A stretch of 32,324 nucleotides of DNA from Yinghuangia elevatio (GCF_040649515.1 NZ_JBEZFP010000106.1:1-32324), one strand, 5' to 3'; counted from the stretch's first letter, positions 1 through 8,289 are shown. The notes: generated from the sequence alone by a model not told the origin. A program made the numbers and translations.

Positions 1-63
1 ACCGCCACCGACAGCTGTGGGGCCGACCCGAATTGGGGCGGCCCCACAGCTGTCGGTGGCGGT
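1..63. terminator. Perfect 24-bp inverted repeat, probable terminator after rocD
   Basis: Bases 1-24 are the exact reverse complement of 40-63, with a 15-nt loop (25-39). It lies 47 bp beyond the rocD stop codon. There is no T-tract, which is common for actinobacterial terminators. The left arm begins at the first base of the window, so the stem may be longer. Role as a terminator is inferred. Confidence 0.6.
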
Positions 64-109
64 TGCCGATGCGTCCGCCCAGGTCCCCGATGCGGCGCGT
101 TCGCGGCGC

Positions 110-1321
110 TCAGCCGCTGAGCACCGCCCGCAACTGCTCCAGCCCCCAGTCGAGATCGTCCTTCTCGATGACCAACGGCGGCGCGATGCGGATCGTCGTG
201 CCGTGGGTGTCCTTCACCAGGACGCCGCGTGCCATCAGCTCGCGGGACACGTCGCGCCCCGTTCCGCGCGCCGGGTCGATGTCGACGCCCGCCCACAGGC
301 CGCGGCCGCGTACCGCGGTGACCGGGCCGCCGACCAGCGCGTTCAGCTCGCGGTGCAGATGTTCGCCCAACTCGGCGGAGCGCTGCTGGAATTCGCCGCT
401 CCGCAGCATCTCCAGCACTTCCAGTCCGACCGCGCACGCGAGCGGGTTCCCGCCGAAGGTCGAGCCGTGCTCGCCCGGCTTGTAGACGCCCAGCACCTCG
501 CGTGAGGACACCACCGCCGAGACGGGCAGCACGCCGCCGCCCAGCGCCTTGCCCAGGATGTACATGTCGGGCACGACGCCCTCGTGCTCGCACGCGAACG
601 TGCGGCCGGTGCGGCCCAGTCCGGACTGGATCTCGTCGGCGATGAACAGCACGTTGTGCTCCGTGCAAAGCCGCCGCACCTCCGCCAGATAGCCCGGCGG
701 CGGGACCAGAACGCCCGCCTCGCCCTGGATCGGCTCCAGCAGCACCGCGACGATCTCGGGGTCGGCCGCCACGACGTTGCGGAGCGTCTCGGCGTCGCCG
801 TACGGCAGCACCTCGAACCCCGGTGTGTAGGGCCCGAAATGGCGCCGGGCGTCCTCGTCCGTGGAGAAGCTGACGATCGTCGTGGTCCGGCCGTGGAAGT
901 TGTCGGTCGCCACCACGATCTTCGCGCGGCCGTCCGGCACGCCCTTGACCTCGTACCCCCACTTGCGGGCCGTCTTGACCGCGGTCTCGACGGCTTCCGC
1001 GCCGGTGTTCATCGCGAGCACCATGTCCATGCCGCACAGCTCCGCGAGCTGTCGGCAGAACGGCGCGAACCGGTCATTGTGGAAGGCGCGGCTGGTCAGC
1101 GTGACGCGGTCCAACTGCTGCTTGGCGGCCTCGATCAGGCGCGGGTTGCGGTGCCCGAAGTTCAGGGCGGAGTACCCGGCCAGCATGTCGAGGTAGCGGC
1201 GGCCCTCGACGTCGGTCATCCACGCGCCCTCGGCATGCGCGACGACCACGGGGAGGGGGTGGTAGTTGTGCGCGCTGTACGTGTCGGCGAGCGCGATCAG
1301 TTCCTCGTCGTGCTTGATCAT
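110..1321 (-). CDS. rocD: Ornithine--oxo-acid aminotransferase RocD
   Basis: PLP enzyme of 403 residues (class III aminotransferase) that transfers the delta-amino group of ornithine to 2-oxoglutarate, giving glutamate semialdehyde in arginine/ornithine catabolism; cytosolic. Visible features: N-terminal YSAHNYHPLPVV typical of RocD, MNTGAEAVETAVK for cofactor phosphate binding, IADEIQSGLGRTG with the pyridine-binding Asp, LGKALGGG with the Schiff-base Lys, and GSTFGGNPLACAV. The ATG at 1321 is chosen because GGAAGGA lies just upstream and the protein then has normal family length; an in-frame GTG at 1390 would overlap the upstream stop as GTGA but adds 23 non-conserved residues. It follows the DDAH-family gene with a 65-bp gap, so co-transcription is likely. 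Confidence 0.93.
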   Translation of the reverse strand: MIKHDEELIALADTYSAHNYHPLPVVVAHAEGAWMTDVEGRRYLDMLAGYSALNFGHRNPRLIEAAKQQLDRVTLTSRAFHNDRFAPFCRQLAELCGMDMVLAMNTGAEAVETAVKTARKWGYEVKGVPDGRAKIVVATDNFHGRTTTIVSFSTDEDARRHFGPYTPGFEVLPYGDAETLRNVVAADPEIVAVLLEPIQGEAGVLVPPPGYLAEVRRLCTEHNVLFIADEIQSGLGRTGRTFACEHEGVVPDMYILGKALGGGVLPVSAVVSSREVLGVYKPGEHGSTFGGNPLACAVGLEVLEMLRSGEFQQRSAELGEHLHRELNALVGGPVTAVRGRGLWAGVDIDPARGTGRDVSRELMARGVLVKDTHGTTIRIAPPLVIEKDDLDWGLEQLRAVLSG

Positions 1322-1386
1322 GGCGTCCTTCCGCCCGACATCGACAATCCCGGAGAACCCGGACTTTAGCGGGCACTTGGCCCAGT

Positions 1387-2280
1387 TCACCGATTGTCGC
1401 GCAGTTCGAGCACGCAGCTGCGGACGCCGACGCCGAAACCGGCGAATCGTGACATGTCCAGGGGAACGCTGCGGAACCCGTGCCGGGCCAGCTGGAGCGC
1501 CAGGCCCGGTGCCCGGTCGGTGAGCACCACCGTGCGGCCGTCGCAGAGTGCGTCCAGGCCGCCGGCCAGGGCGTCCGCCTCACCCACCGGGATGCGCTCG
1601 GGGAACAGCCGGGCGAGGCGTTCGCGCGCCGCCACCGAGAAGGCCGCCGAGTGGTACGCGATGGTCCGGTCGGTCAGCACGGCTATCGCGCTGCCCAGGC
1701 GCGTGAAGCGCGGGTTCGTCAGCTCCAGCGGCACGACCGGCAGCCCCAGGAACGCGCCCGCCTCCCGGTGCGCCCGCGACTCGGTGTGCGGCCCGGACGC
1801 GGCCAGCAGGTGGCGCCCGGCCGGTACCAGGTCGATCTCGCCCTCGTGCGCGAACACCGGCTCCAGCCTGGTGCCGTACCCGCGGTCGGCGAACCAGCGC
1901 AGGTACGCCGGAGCCTCGGGCTGCCGCGCCGTGCTGCGGAACCGCGCGCCGAGCACGCGGCCGTCCACGACGGTGGCGGCGTGCGCCGCGAAGACCATGC
2001 CGGGCAGCCCGCTGCGCGGCGGGATCAGGCTGACGCGGTGGCCCAGGCGCAGCAGCGTCTCGCGCAGCAGCCCCCACTGGTCCATCGCACCGGGCGCCTC
2101 CGCTGACTCCAGATGGGTCGGCGGGCACATCGCGTAGTGCCGGGTCGAGCCGCGGCGTCCGGCCGACTCGCGGCGCCGGCGCGGCCGCGGCAGCCGGGTC
2201 TGCCCCCGGGTCGTCCGCGACTTGGCGGGAAGCCACAGCATGCCGGACCCCGCCGAGGGCACGGAAGAAGTCGGGCGCAC
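1387..2280 (-). CDS. Dimethylargininase (DDAH)-family protein with degraded active site
   Basis: 297-residue member of the guanidino-group modifying (DDAH/arginine deiminase) fold, of the type that commonly precedes rocD in actinobacteria and yields citrulline and dimethylamine. Recognisable blocks: RHYAMCPPTH (48-57), GLPGMVFAAHAATVVDGRV (91-109), EGEID (146-150), LTNPRF (187-192) and RSCVLELRD (287-295). From my recollection of the family, these should read GLPDMVFxAN and PRFYHLDT. Here Asp is Gly94, Asn is His100 and the catalytic His position is Arg194 (FTRLGS). About 20 residues including the usual INPWM segment also appear missing after CPPTH. The nucleophile-position Cys289 remains. 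The frame is intact. GTG 2280 is chosen for GGGGGAG 7 bases upstream, giving a basic N-terminal extension. Probably not an active DDAH. Confidence 0.75.
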   Translation of the reverse strand: MRPTSSVPSAGSGMLWLPAKSRTTRGQTRLPRPRRRRESAGRRGSTRHYAMCPPTHLESAEAPGAMDQWGLLRETLLRLGHRVSLIPPRSGLPGMVFAAHAATVVDGRVLGARFRSTARQPEAPAYLRWFADRGYGTRLEPVFAHEGEIDLVPAGRHLLAASGPHTESRAHREAGAFLGLPVVPLELTNPRFTRLGSAIAVLTDRTIAYHSAAFSVAARERLARLFPERIPVGEADALAGGLDALCDGRTVVLTDRAPGLALQLARHGFRSVPLDMSRFAGFGVGVRSCVLELRDNR

Positions 2281-2586
2281 GCGGTCTCCCCCTTTTGGCT
2301 GACGGCAGCGCGGACGGCAGCGTTCCCACCCGGGCGCCCGGGGTCTCCGGGGCCCGACGTCTTCGCCGAAACCGACCGACCCGGATCGTCACCCTCGATG
2401 CCCGGTCCGCGACCCTCGGTGTCGGCCGTCGTCAGCCTAGGCGGGCGGGCGGGGCCCGGTAAATGGGTGAACGTTGCGCGCCTGTGCGCGATCGTTGCGG
2501 CTCCGGCGCGCACGGCGGCGCATCGTTGCGGGCAGTGTGCGCGTACCCGGGATGGAGTAGCCGCCGGAGCCTGCGAGAATGGCGGC
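2281..2586. promoter_or_regulatory. Divergent control region with helically phased CGTTGCG repeats
   Basis: This 306-bp gap separates the minus-strand DDAH-family gene from plus-strand trpS and must hold both promoters. CGTTGCG occurs at 2472, 2493 and 2524, spaced 21 and 31 bp (near whole helical turns), and the last two copies share a ten-base core ATCGTTGCGG. A 14-bp perfect palindrome lies at 2329-2342. I see no convincing -35/-10 pair and no T-box. Regulatory role is inferred. Confidence 0.4.
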
Positions 2587-3612
2587 ATGGTCTCGACGGT
2601 CTCCGCGCGCCCCCGTGTGCTGTCCGGCATCCAGCCCACCGCCGGCTCGTTCCACCTGGGCAACTACCTCGGCGCCGTGCGGCAGTACGTCGCGCTGCAG
2701 GAAGCAAACGACGCCTTCTACATGGTGGTCGACCTGCACGCCATCACGGTGCCGCAGGACCCCGCCGAGCTGCGCGCGAACACCCGCGTGTCGGCGGCAC
2801 AGCTGCTGGCCGCCGGGCTCGACCCGGACCGGTGCGCGCTGTTCGTGCAGAGCCACGTGCCCGAGCACGCCCAGCTCGGCTGGGTGATGAACTGCCTGAC
2901 CGGGTTCGGCGAGGCGTCGCGCATGACGCAGTTCAAGGACAAGTCGGCCAAGCAGGGCACCGACACGACGACCGTCGGGCTGTTCACCTACCCGATTCTC
3001 CAGGTCGCCGACATCCTCCTTTACCAGGCGAACGCGGTGCCGGTCGGCGAGGACCAGCGCCAGCACCTGGAGCTGACGCGCGACCTCGCGCAGCGCTTCA
3101 ACTCGCGGTACGGCGCGACGTTCACGGTGCCCGAGGCGTACATCGTCAAGGAGACCGCCAAGATCGTCGACCTGCAGGACCCGACGATCAAGATGAGCAA
3201 GTCGGCGTCGTCCCCCAAGGGCATCGTCAACCTGCTCGACCCGCCGAACCAGACCGCCAAGAAGATCAAGAGCGCGGTCACCGACACCGGCACCGAGGTG
3301 CGCTACGACGAGAAGGAGAAGCCGGGCGTCAGCAACCTGCTGGCGATCCACTCGGCGGTCTCCGGCACCCCGGTCGCGGAGCTGGAGCAGCGCTTCGCCG
3401 GTCGGATGTACGGCGACTTCAAGAAGGAGGTGGCCGAGGTGCTGGTCGACTTCGTCACGCCGTTCCAGGAGCGCTTCCACCTGTACCACGACGACCCGGC
3501 CGAGCTGGACCGCACGCTCGCGAAGGGGGCGGCCAAGGCGCGCGAGGTCGCGTCCGTCACGCTCGCCTCCGCGTACGACCGCATCGGCCTCCTGCCGCCG
3601 GCCGGAGCCTGA
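2587..3612 (+). CDS. trpS: Tryptophanyl-tRNA synthetase
   Basis: Class I aminoacyl-tRNA synthetase of 341 residues that charges tRNA-Trp in the cytosol. The HIGH-type signature is HLGN (23-26) within PTAGSFHLGNY. KMSKS is at 202-206. The tryptophan/ATP-binding blocks YPILQVADILLY (135-146) and VGEDQRQH (153-160) are intact. Length is normal for bacterial TrpS. ATG 2587 is chosen because homology starts at VLSGIQPTAG; the frame stays open far upstream but encodes low-complexity Pro/Arg sequence. The ribosome binding site is weak. The RNA ligase-family gene follows after 31 bp. The order trpS, LigT, YihY, DD-carboxypeptidase, SCO4848-type protein recalls the trpS2 region of S. coelicolor. Confidence 0.95.
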   Translation: MVSTVSARPRVLSGIQPTAGSFHLGNYLGAVRQYVALQEANDAFYMVVDLHAITVPQDPAELRANTRVSAAQLLAAGLDPDRCALFVQSHVPEHAQLGWVMNCLTGFGEASRMTQFKDKSAKQGTDTTTVGLFTYPILQVADILLYQANAVPVGEDQRQHLELTRDLAQRFNSRYGATFTVPEAYIVKETAKIVDLQDPTIKMSKSASSPKGIVNLLDPPNQTAKKIKSAVTDTGTEVRYDEKEKPGVSNLLAIHSAVSGTPVAELEQRFAGRMYGDFKKEVAEVLVDFVTPFQERFHLYHDDPAELDRTLAKGAAKAREVASVTLASAYDRIGLLPPAGA

Positions 3613-3643
3613 GGCACCCGGCGGGAGCGGACCGGAGCGGACC

Positions 3644-4156
3644 ATGCGCACCATCGGCGTCTCGATCGCGATCCCCGAGCCCTGGGGCGGACAGCTCCAG
3701 GACTTGCGGGCGGGTTTCGGCGACCCCTTGGCCAGGGCCATCCCGACCCATGTGACGCTCCTGCCGCCCACCGAGATCGCGGAGGACGCGCTCGACGACG
3801 TCGAGGCCCACCTGCGCGCCGTCGCGGCGGCCGAGCACCCGTTCCCGATGATCCTGCGCGGCACCGGGACGTTCCGGCCCACGTCGCCGGTCGTCTTCAT
3901 CCAGGTCGCGCTGGGCATTCCGGACTGCGAGCGCCTGGAGGAGGGGGTGCGGACCGGGCCGCTGACGCGTGAGCTGCACTTCCCGTACCACCCGCATGTC
4001 ACCGTCGCGCACCACCTGCCGGACCACGTCCTCGACCGGGCGTTCGACAAGCTCTCGGGCTACGAGGCGTCCTTCGAGGTGACCGGCTTCAGCCTGTACG
4101 AGCACGGCGACGACGCGGTGTGGCGCCCGCGGCGCGCGTTCCCGTTCGGCGGCTGA
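3644..4156 (+). CDS. 2'-5' RNA ligase family protein (LigT-like, 2H phosphoesterase)
   Basis: 170-residue protein of the 2H phosphoesterase superfamily, which acts on 2'-5' or cyclic phosphodiester bonds in RNA. The two diagnostic HxT motifs are HVT 36-38 (PTHVTLLPP) and HVT 118-120 (YHPHVTVAH), about 80 residues apart as expected. ATG 3644 has GGAG six bases upstream. It probably forms an operon with trpS, 31 bp upstream; the physiological substrate in actinobacteria is unknown and the ligase name is historical. The gene ends directly before an 18-bp palindrome. Confidence 0.85.
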   Translation: MRTIGVSIAIPEPWGGQLQDLRAGFGDPLARAIPTHVTLLPPTEIAEDALDDVEAHLRAVAAAEHPFPMILRGTGTFRPTSPVVFIQVALGIPDCERLEEGVRTGPLTRELHFPYHPHVTVAHHLPDHVLDRAFDKLSGYEASFEVTGFSLYEHGDDAVWRPRRAFPFGG

Positions 4157-4157
4157 A

Positions 4158-4175
4158 CCGCGCGGCGCCGCGCGG
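4158..4175. terminator. 18-bp perfect palindrome after the LigT-like gene
   Basis: A G+C-only 18-bp perfect palindrome begins two bases after the LigT stop codon and can fold as a 7-bp hairpin with a 4-nt loop. It is followed by the palindrome GGGCGCCC. No T-tract. Could reduce read-through into the YihY gene. Confidence 0.4.
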
Positions 4176-4238
4176 GCGCCCGCCCTCCTGGTCGGTCCGG
4201 GTGTGTGGGCAGGGCCGAATCCGGGCACACGTGCATCC

Positions 4239-5285
4239 GTGGCGATCAAGGACAAGCTCCAGACGATGCCGGTCGTGGGCCGCACCATGCGGGCGTACGA
4301 GAGGTACACCGATCGCGACGGGAATTTCTCCGCCGCGGCGGTGACCTTCTACGGGTTCCTGTCCCTCTTCCCGCTGCTCGCACTCGCCGCGGCGGTGGTC
4401 GCGGCCGCGCTGAGCCCCGGCCGGGTGCAGGAGCTCCAGGACAAGATCTCCGACCAGATCCCCGGCATCGCCGACAAGATCAACCTGTCCGCGCTGGTGG
4501 ACAACGCCGGCACCGTCGGTCTCATCGGTGGTGTCCTGCTGCTCATCTCGGGCCTGGGCTGGGTCGAGGCGCTGCGCCCGTCGATCCGCAAGATGTGGTT
4601 CGCCGACGAGGAGAAGCCCGAGGGCGTGAAGGCCACCGTCCTCGGCAAGCTCAAGGACATCGGCGTGCTGATCGGGCTCGGGCTCGCGATGGCGCTGTCG
4701 GTGGGTGCGTCGACGTTCGCGACGAGTGTCATCGGCCGGATCTCCGAGTCGATCGGGCTGGACGACCAGCCGGTCGGCCGGGTGCTGCTGCAGATCGCGG
4801 CGATCGCGGTGGCGGTGTTCGCGAGCGTGGTGCTCTTCGTCTACCTGCTGGTCGGAATGCCGCGGCTGACGATGCCGCGGCGCACCGCGTTCCTCGGCGC
4901 GCTGATCGGCGCGATCGGTTTCGAGCTGCTGAAGCTGCTGGTCGCGTCGTACATTTCCGGGGTCGCCGGCAAGAGCATGTACGGCGCGTTCGGTGTGCCC
5001 GTCGCGCTGCTCCTGTGGATCTACTTCGTCACCCGGCTGCTGCTGTTCTGCGCGGCGTGGACCGCGACCGACAAGCGCGCGGAGAAGTACGTCGAAGAGA
5101 AGGCGCACGAAGCCGACGAGAAGTCCGACGCCGCGGTCGAGTGGTCGGCCGCCGATGCGCCGGAGCGGGCCCGGGCGGACAAGCCGCCGCACACGCTGCG
5201 CAGGTACGCCCTCGGTATGCTCGGCACGGCGGGAGCGGGTGTCGCCCTGGAGCGCATCACCCGCCGCCCGAGCGCCGGTTCCTGA
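4239..5285 (+). CDS. YihY/virulence factor BrkB family membrane protein
   Basis: About 348-residue inner-membrane protein of the YihY/BrkB (UPF0761) family, whose molecular function is not established. The family core is clear: DGNFSAAAVTFYGFLSLFPLL near the N-terminus, then roughly six hydrophobic segments, including GTVGLIGGVLLLISGLGW and YGAFGVPVALLLWIYFV. A hydrophilic, charged C-terminal tail follows (EKAHEADEKSD). GTG 4239 gives a start close to the conserved region; GTG 4203 is also in frame and adds 12 residues, and neither has a strong ribosome binding site. It converges with the DD-carboxypeptidase gene 54 bp away. Confidence 0.85.
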   Translation: MAIKDKLQTMPVVGRTMRAYERYTDRDGNFSAAAVTFYGFLSLFPLLALAAAVVAAALSPGRVQELQDKISDQIPGIADKINLSALVDNAGTVGLIGGVLLLISGLGWVEALRPSIRKMWFADEEKPEGVKATVLGKLKDIGVLIGLGLAMALSVGASTFATSVIGRISESIGLDDQPVGRVLLQIAAIAVAVFASVVLFVYLLVGMPRLTMPRRTAFLGALIGAIGFELLKLLVASYISGVAGKSMYGAFGVPVALLLWIYFVTRLLLFCAAWTATDKRAEKYVEEKAHEADEKSDAAVEWSAADAPERARADKPPHTLRRYALGMLGTAGAGVALERITRRPSAGS

Positions 5286-5339
5286 CGCCTCCTCAGCCGC
5301 GGGCGGCGCAGGCGGCCACGGGGGAGATCGGGCAGGCGG

Positions 5340-6599
5340 TCAGGGGAGTATGTCGTCCTCGAAGTGCACGGTCGGCGTCAGCAGTCCGCGGCGCCGGAGT
5401 ACGAACACCGTGACACCGCCGACCAGCAGCACGGCCGGGATGCCGATCCCGGCCCACAGCCCCCACGCGGGGCCGTCGTCCGACGCCCCCGCGGCCTTCT
5501 CGACACCCGGCACCGCGGCGGCCTGGCCGGGCTTCTGGCCGCCGGTCGAGGAGGCGGTGCCCGGCGCGCCGGTCGGGTCGCCTTCCGCGCCGACCAGCTC
5601 GCCGACCGGCTTGACCGAGTTCGCCGAGGCGAATCCCCAGTCGAGGAGCTGCTTGGTGAACTCGTACGTCTTCCCCTTGCCGGCGACGTGCATGATGCTC
5701 ACCACCAGGGTCCGCCCGTCACGCGTGGCGGCGCCGACGAACGTGTTCTGCGCGTTCGTCGTGTAGCCGTTCTTGACTCCGATCATCCCGGGGTAGGTGC
5801 CCAGCATCGTGTTGGTGTTGGTGATGCCGAACGTGGTGCCGTCCTTGCCGGGGAACTTGGCGTCCTTGGTGGCCGCGTAGCCGCGGAAGTCCGGGTTCTT
5901 GAGGCCTTCACGGGCGAACAGCGCCAGGTCGTACGCCGACGAGACCTGCCCCGGCGCGTCGTACCCGTCCGGCGACACCACGTGCGTGTCGTGCGCCTGG
6001 AGGGACTTGGCGCGCTCGTTCATCTGCGCCACGGTCGCGTCGATGCCGCCGTTCATGTGGCACAGCACCCGGACCGCGTCGTTGCCCGAATGCAGGAAGA
6101 CCCCGTTCCACAGGTCCTCCACGCGGTAGGTGAAGTTCTCCTTTATGCCGACCGCGCTGCTGCCCGCGCCCATGCCGAGAAGTTCCTCGTTGGTCACCAG
6201 GTGTGTCTGGTTGCGGTCGAGCTTGGGGAGCACGGTGTCCGCGAACAGCATCTTGAGCGTGCTGGCCGGGGCGAGCTTCCAGTGCGGGTTCTTGGCCGCC
6301 AGGATCTGACCCGTCGACAGATCGGCCACGAGCCACGAGTACGCCTCGACGGGGGGCGGCCCGGCGGCGCCCGGCTGGAGTTCCGCCTGCACGCCGGGAC
6401 TCGCGAGCCGGTCGCCGCCGAGCGCCGACATGTCGGACGGCGGCGGGGGCTCGGGAGGGGCGGTGGGCGACGGCGGCGGACTGGTCTGCGGCAGTCGCGG
6501 AGCTGCCCCTGCCACGCTTGGGGCTCCCCCGAGAACACCTGCGATCAGTACCGCACCGACGGCGGCGAAGCGCGTCGCCGGTCCAGACCTATATGACAT
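5340..6599 (-). CDS. Secreted, membrane-anchored D-alanyl-D-alanine carboxypeptidase (peptidase S11)
   Basis: 419-residue low-molecular-mass penicillin-binding protein that trims the terminal D-Ala from peptidoglycan stem peptides outside the membrane. A signal peptide is visible at 1-33 (hydrophobic core AAVGAVLIAGVLGG), then a Pro-rich linker (34-80), the catalytic domain, and a C-terminal transmembrane helix (379-402) followed by a basic tail. Catalytic motifs are STLK 113-116 (Ser nucleophile and Lys), SGN 171-173, and KNG 276-278 where most family members have KTG. ATG 6599 is chosen because it starts directly at the signal peptide; it has no clear ribosome binding site, so a leaderless transcript is possible. 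It is divergent from the SCO4848-type gene, an arrangement I recall from S. coelicolor SCO4847/4848. Confidence 0.9.
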   Translation of the reverse strand: MSYRSGPATRFAAVGAVLIAGVLGGAPSVAGAAPRLPQTSPPPSPTAPPEPPPPSDMSALGGDRLASPGVQAELQPGAAGPPPVEAYSWLVADLSTGQILAAKNPHWKLAPASTLKMLFADTVLPKLDRNQTHLVTNEELLGMGAGSSAVGIKENFTYRVEDLWNGVFLHSGNDAVRVLCHMNGGIDATVAQMNERAKSLQAHDTHVVSPDGYDAPGQVSSAYDLALFAREGLKNPDFRGYAATKDAKFPGKDGTTFGITNTNTMLGTYPGMIGVKNGYTTNAQNTFVGAATRDGRTLVVSIMHVAGKGKTYEFTKQLLDWGFASANSVKPVGELVGAEGDPTGAPGTASSTGGQKPGQAAAVPGVEKAAGASDDGPAWGLWAGIGIPAVLLVGGVTVFVLRRRGLLTPTVHFEDDILP

Positions 6600-6731
6600 G
6601 CAGATGAGCGTATCCGCGCGACCCGCCTGCGGTTGACGTGGGAACACGACGCATACTGGACACGGACGCGACTGTGACCGAATGGCCTAGCGCGCGTCCG
6701 TGAGAGTCTCCGAAGGAACAGGTGCACCGCC

Positions 6732-7079
6732 ATGCGGATCGGCCGCAAGACCTCCGCCCTGCTTGTGGTGTTCGGCGTCTGGACGTGGATCCTGTGGCCG
6801 AACTTCCTCAAGAACATCTGGAAGGACGAGAAGTCCTGGAACGACGGGCCGACGGCCTTCTTCCTGGTCCATCTCGCCCTGACCGTGGTGTCCTTCGCGG
6901 CGGGCAACGCCATCGGCTGGCTGGGCGTCAAGGGCCTGCGCGCGACACGCCGCGGGGATGCCGGGACGGCGGCGGGCACGTCGGCCGACACGCCCGCGGC
7001 GCAGCCCGCCGGGGGACCGGGGGCGGCCCGGGGCGAGGCCCGCGACGTGGCAACGGCGTCCGCCGGCCCGCGTGGCTGA
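6732..7079 (+). CDS. SCO4848-family small membrane protein
   Basis: 115-residue protein of unknown function conserved in actinobacteria. Two hydrophobic segments are visible: residues 8-23 (SALLVVFGVWTWILWP) and about 43-65 (FFLVHLALTVVSFAAGNAIGWLG), separated by the conserved NFLKNIWKDEKSWNDGPTAF stretch. The last 45 residues are low-complexity Ala/Gly/Pro. It sits 132 bp from the divergent DD-carboxypeptidase, the usual context of the family. Its final 8 bases overlap the GTG start proposed for the P450, suggesting coupled translation. ATG 6732 is the natural start; the ribosome binding site is modest. Confidence 0.8.
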   Translation: MRIGRKTSALLVVFGVWTWILWPNFLKNIWKDEKSWNDGPTAFFLVHLALTVVSFAAGNAIGWLGVKGLRATRRGDAGTAAGTSADTPAAQPAGGPGAARGEARDVATASAGPRG

Positions 7080-8289
7080 CGACCCGGGGCTGTTCACGCG
7101 CGAGTTCGTCGCCGACCCGTATCCGGCGTACGCGTACCTGCGCGAGCACGCCCCCGTGCACCGCACCACGCTGCCCAGCGGCGTCGAGGCGTGGCTCGTG
7201 ACCAGGTACGCCGACGCCCGCCAGGCGCTCGCCGACCAACGGCTCAGCAAGAACCCACGGCACTCCGAACAGGCATGGAAGCAGGGCAAGGTCGGGGTGC
7301 CCGGCGAGCAGCGCTCCGGCATCGGGGCGCACCTGCTCAACCTCGATCCGCCGGACCACACGCGGCTGCGGCGGCTGGTCTCCAAAGCCTTCACCCCGCG
7401 CCGCGCCGAGGAGTTCCGGCCGCGCGTCCAGGAGCTGACGGACCGGCTCATCGACGGCTTCGCGGCCGCCGGCGAGGCGGACCTCATCCACGACTTCGCG
7501 TTCCCGCTGCCCATCTACGCGGTGTGCGACCTGCTCGGGGTGCCCGAGGAGGACCAGGCGGACTTCCGCACCTGGGCGGGCATGATGATCCGGCACGGCG
7601 CCGGCCCGCGCGGCGGCGTGGCCCGGGCGGTGCGGCACATGCAGGGCTATCTGAAGGAGCTCATCCACCGCAAGCGCGGCGACCTCGGCGACGACCTGAT
7701 CTCCGGGCTGATCCGCGCGAGCGACCACGGCGAGCACCTCACCGAGGACGAAGCCGCCGCGATGGCGTTCATCCTGCTGTTCGCCGGCTTCGAGACCACC
7801 GTCAACCTGATCGGCAACGGGCTGCTCACGCTGCTGACCCACCCCGAGGCCCGGGCCCGCCTGCAGGACGAGCCGGACCTGCGGGTCGCCGCCGCGATCG
7901 AGGAACTGCTGCGTTTCGACGGGCCGGTGGAACTGGCCACGTGGCGCTTCACGACGTGCGATACGCCGGTCGGCGGTGTCGTCATCCCCGCGGGCGAACC
8001 CGTTCTGGTGGTTCTCGCGTCCGCGGATCGCGACCCGCGCCGGTTCGCGGACGCGGACACCCTGGACCTGGCCCGGAGCGACAACCCGCATCTGGCGTTC
8101 GGCCACGGCATCCACTACTGCATCGGGGCGCCGCTGGCCCGGCTGGAGGGCCAGATCGCGGTGACCACGCTGCTGCGTCGCCTGCCCGACCTGGAACTCG
8201 CGGAACCGGCCGCGGAATTGCGGTGGAGAGGTGGTCTCATCATGCGCGGACTGCAGCGCCTGCCGGTGCGGTTCACCCCGAGCCCGTGA
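7072..8289 (+). CDS. Cytochrome P450 (bacterial class I, CYP107/105-like)
   Basis: 405-residue soluble haem monooxygenase. Diagnostic motifs: I-helix AGFETT (238-243) with the proton-relay acid/alcohol pair, ExxR in EELLR (278-281), and the haem-ligand loop FGHGIHYCIGAPLAR with axial Cys350. N-terminal DPYPAYAYLREHAPVHR is typical of actinobacterial biosynthetic or catabolic P450s. No ferredoxin or reductase gene is nearby. GTG 7072 overlaps the end of the preceding membrane protein by 8 bp and begins right at the conserved N-terminus; an earlier start would encode Ala/Pro-rich sequence. The substrate cannot be predicted from context. Confidence 0.92.
   Translation: MADDPGLFTREFVADPYPAYAYLREHAPVHRTTLPSGVEAWLVTRYADARQALADQRLSKNPRHSEQAWKQGKVGVPGEQRSGIGAHLLNLDPPDHTRLRRLVSKAFTPRRAEEFRPRVQELTDRLIDGFAAAGEADLIHDFAFPLPIYAVCDLLGVPEEDQADFRTWAGMMIRHGAGPRGGVARAVRHMQGYLKELIHRKRGDLGDDLISGLIRASDHGEHLTEDEAAAMAFILLFAGFETTVNLIGNGLLTLLTHPEARARLQDEPDLRVAAAIEELLRFDGPVELATWRFTTCDTPVGGVVIPAGEPVLVVLASADRDPRRFADADTLDLARSDNPHLAFGHGIHYCIGAPLARLEGQIAVTTLLRRLPDLELAEPAAELRWRGGLIMRGLQRLPVRFTPSP

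Noticed and set aside
2113..2586. N-terminal extension of TrpS
   Set aside because: The frame is open upstream but the sequence is Pro/Arg/Gly-rich and overlaps the divergent gene's start; TrpS homology begins just after ATG 2587.
2440..2586. T-box or Trp attenuator upstream of trpS
   Set aside because: No T-box core sequence, no run of Trp codons and no convincing terminator/antiterminator pair were found.
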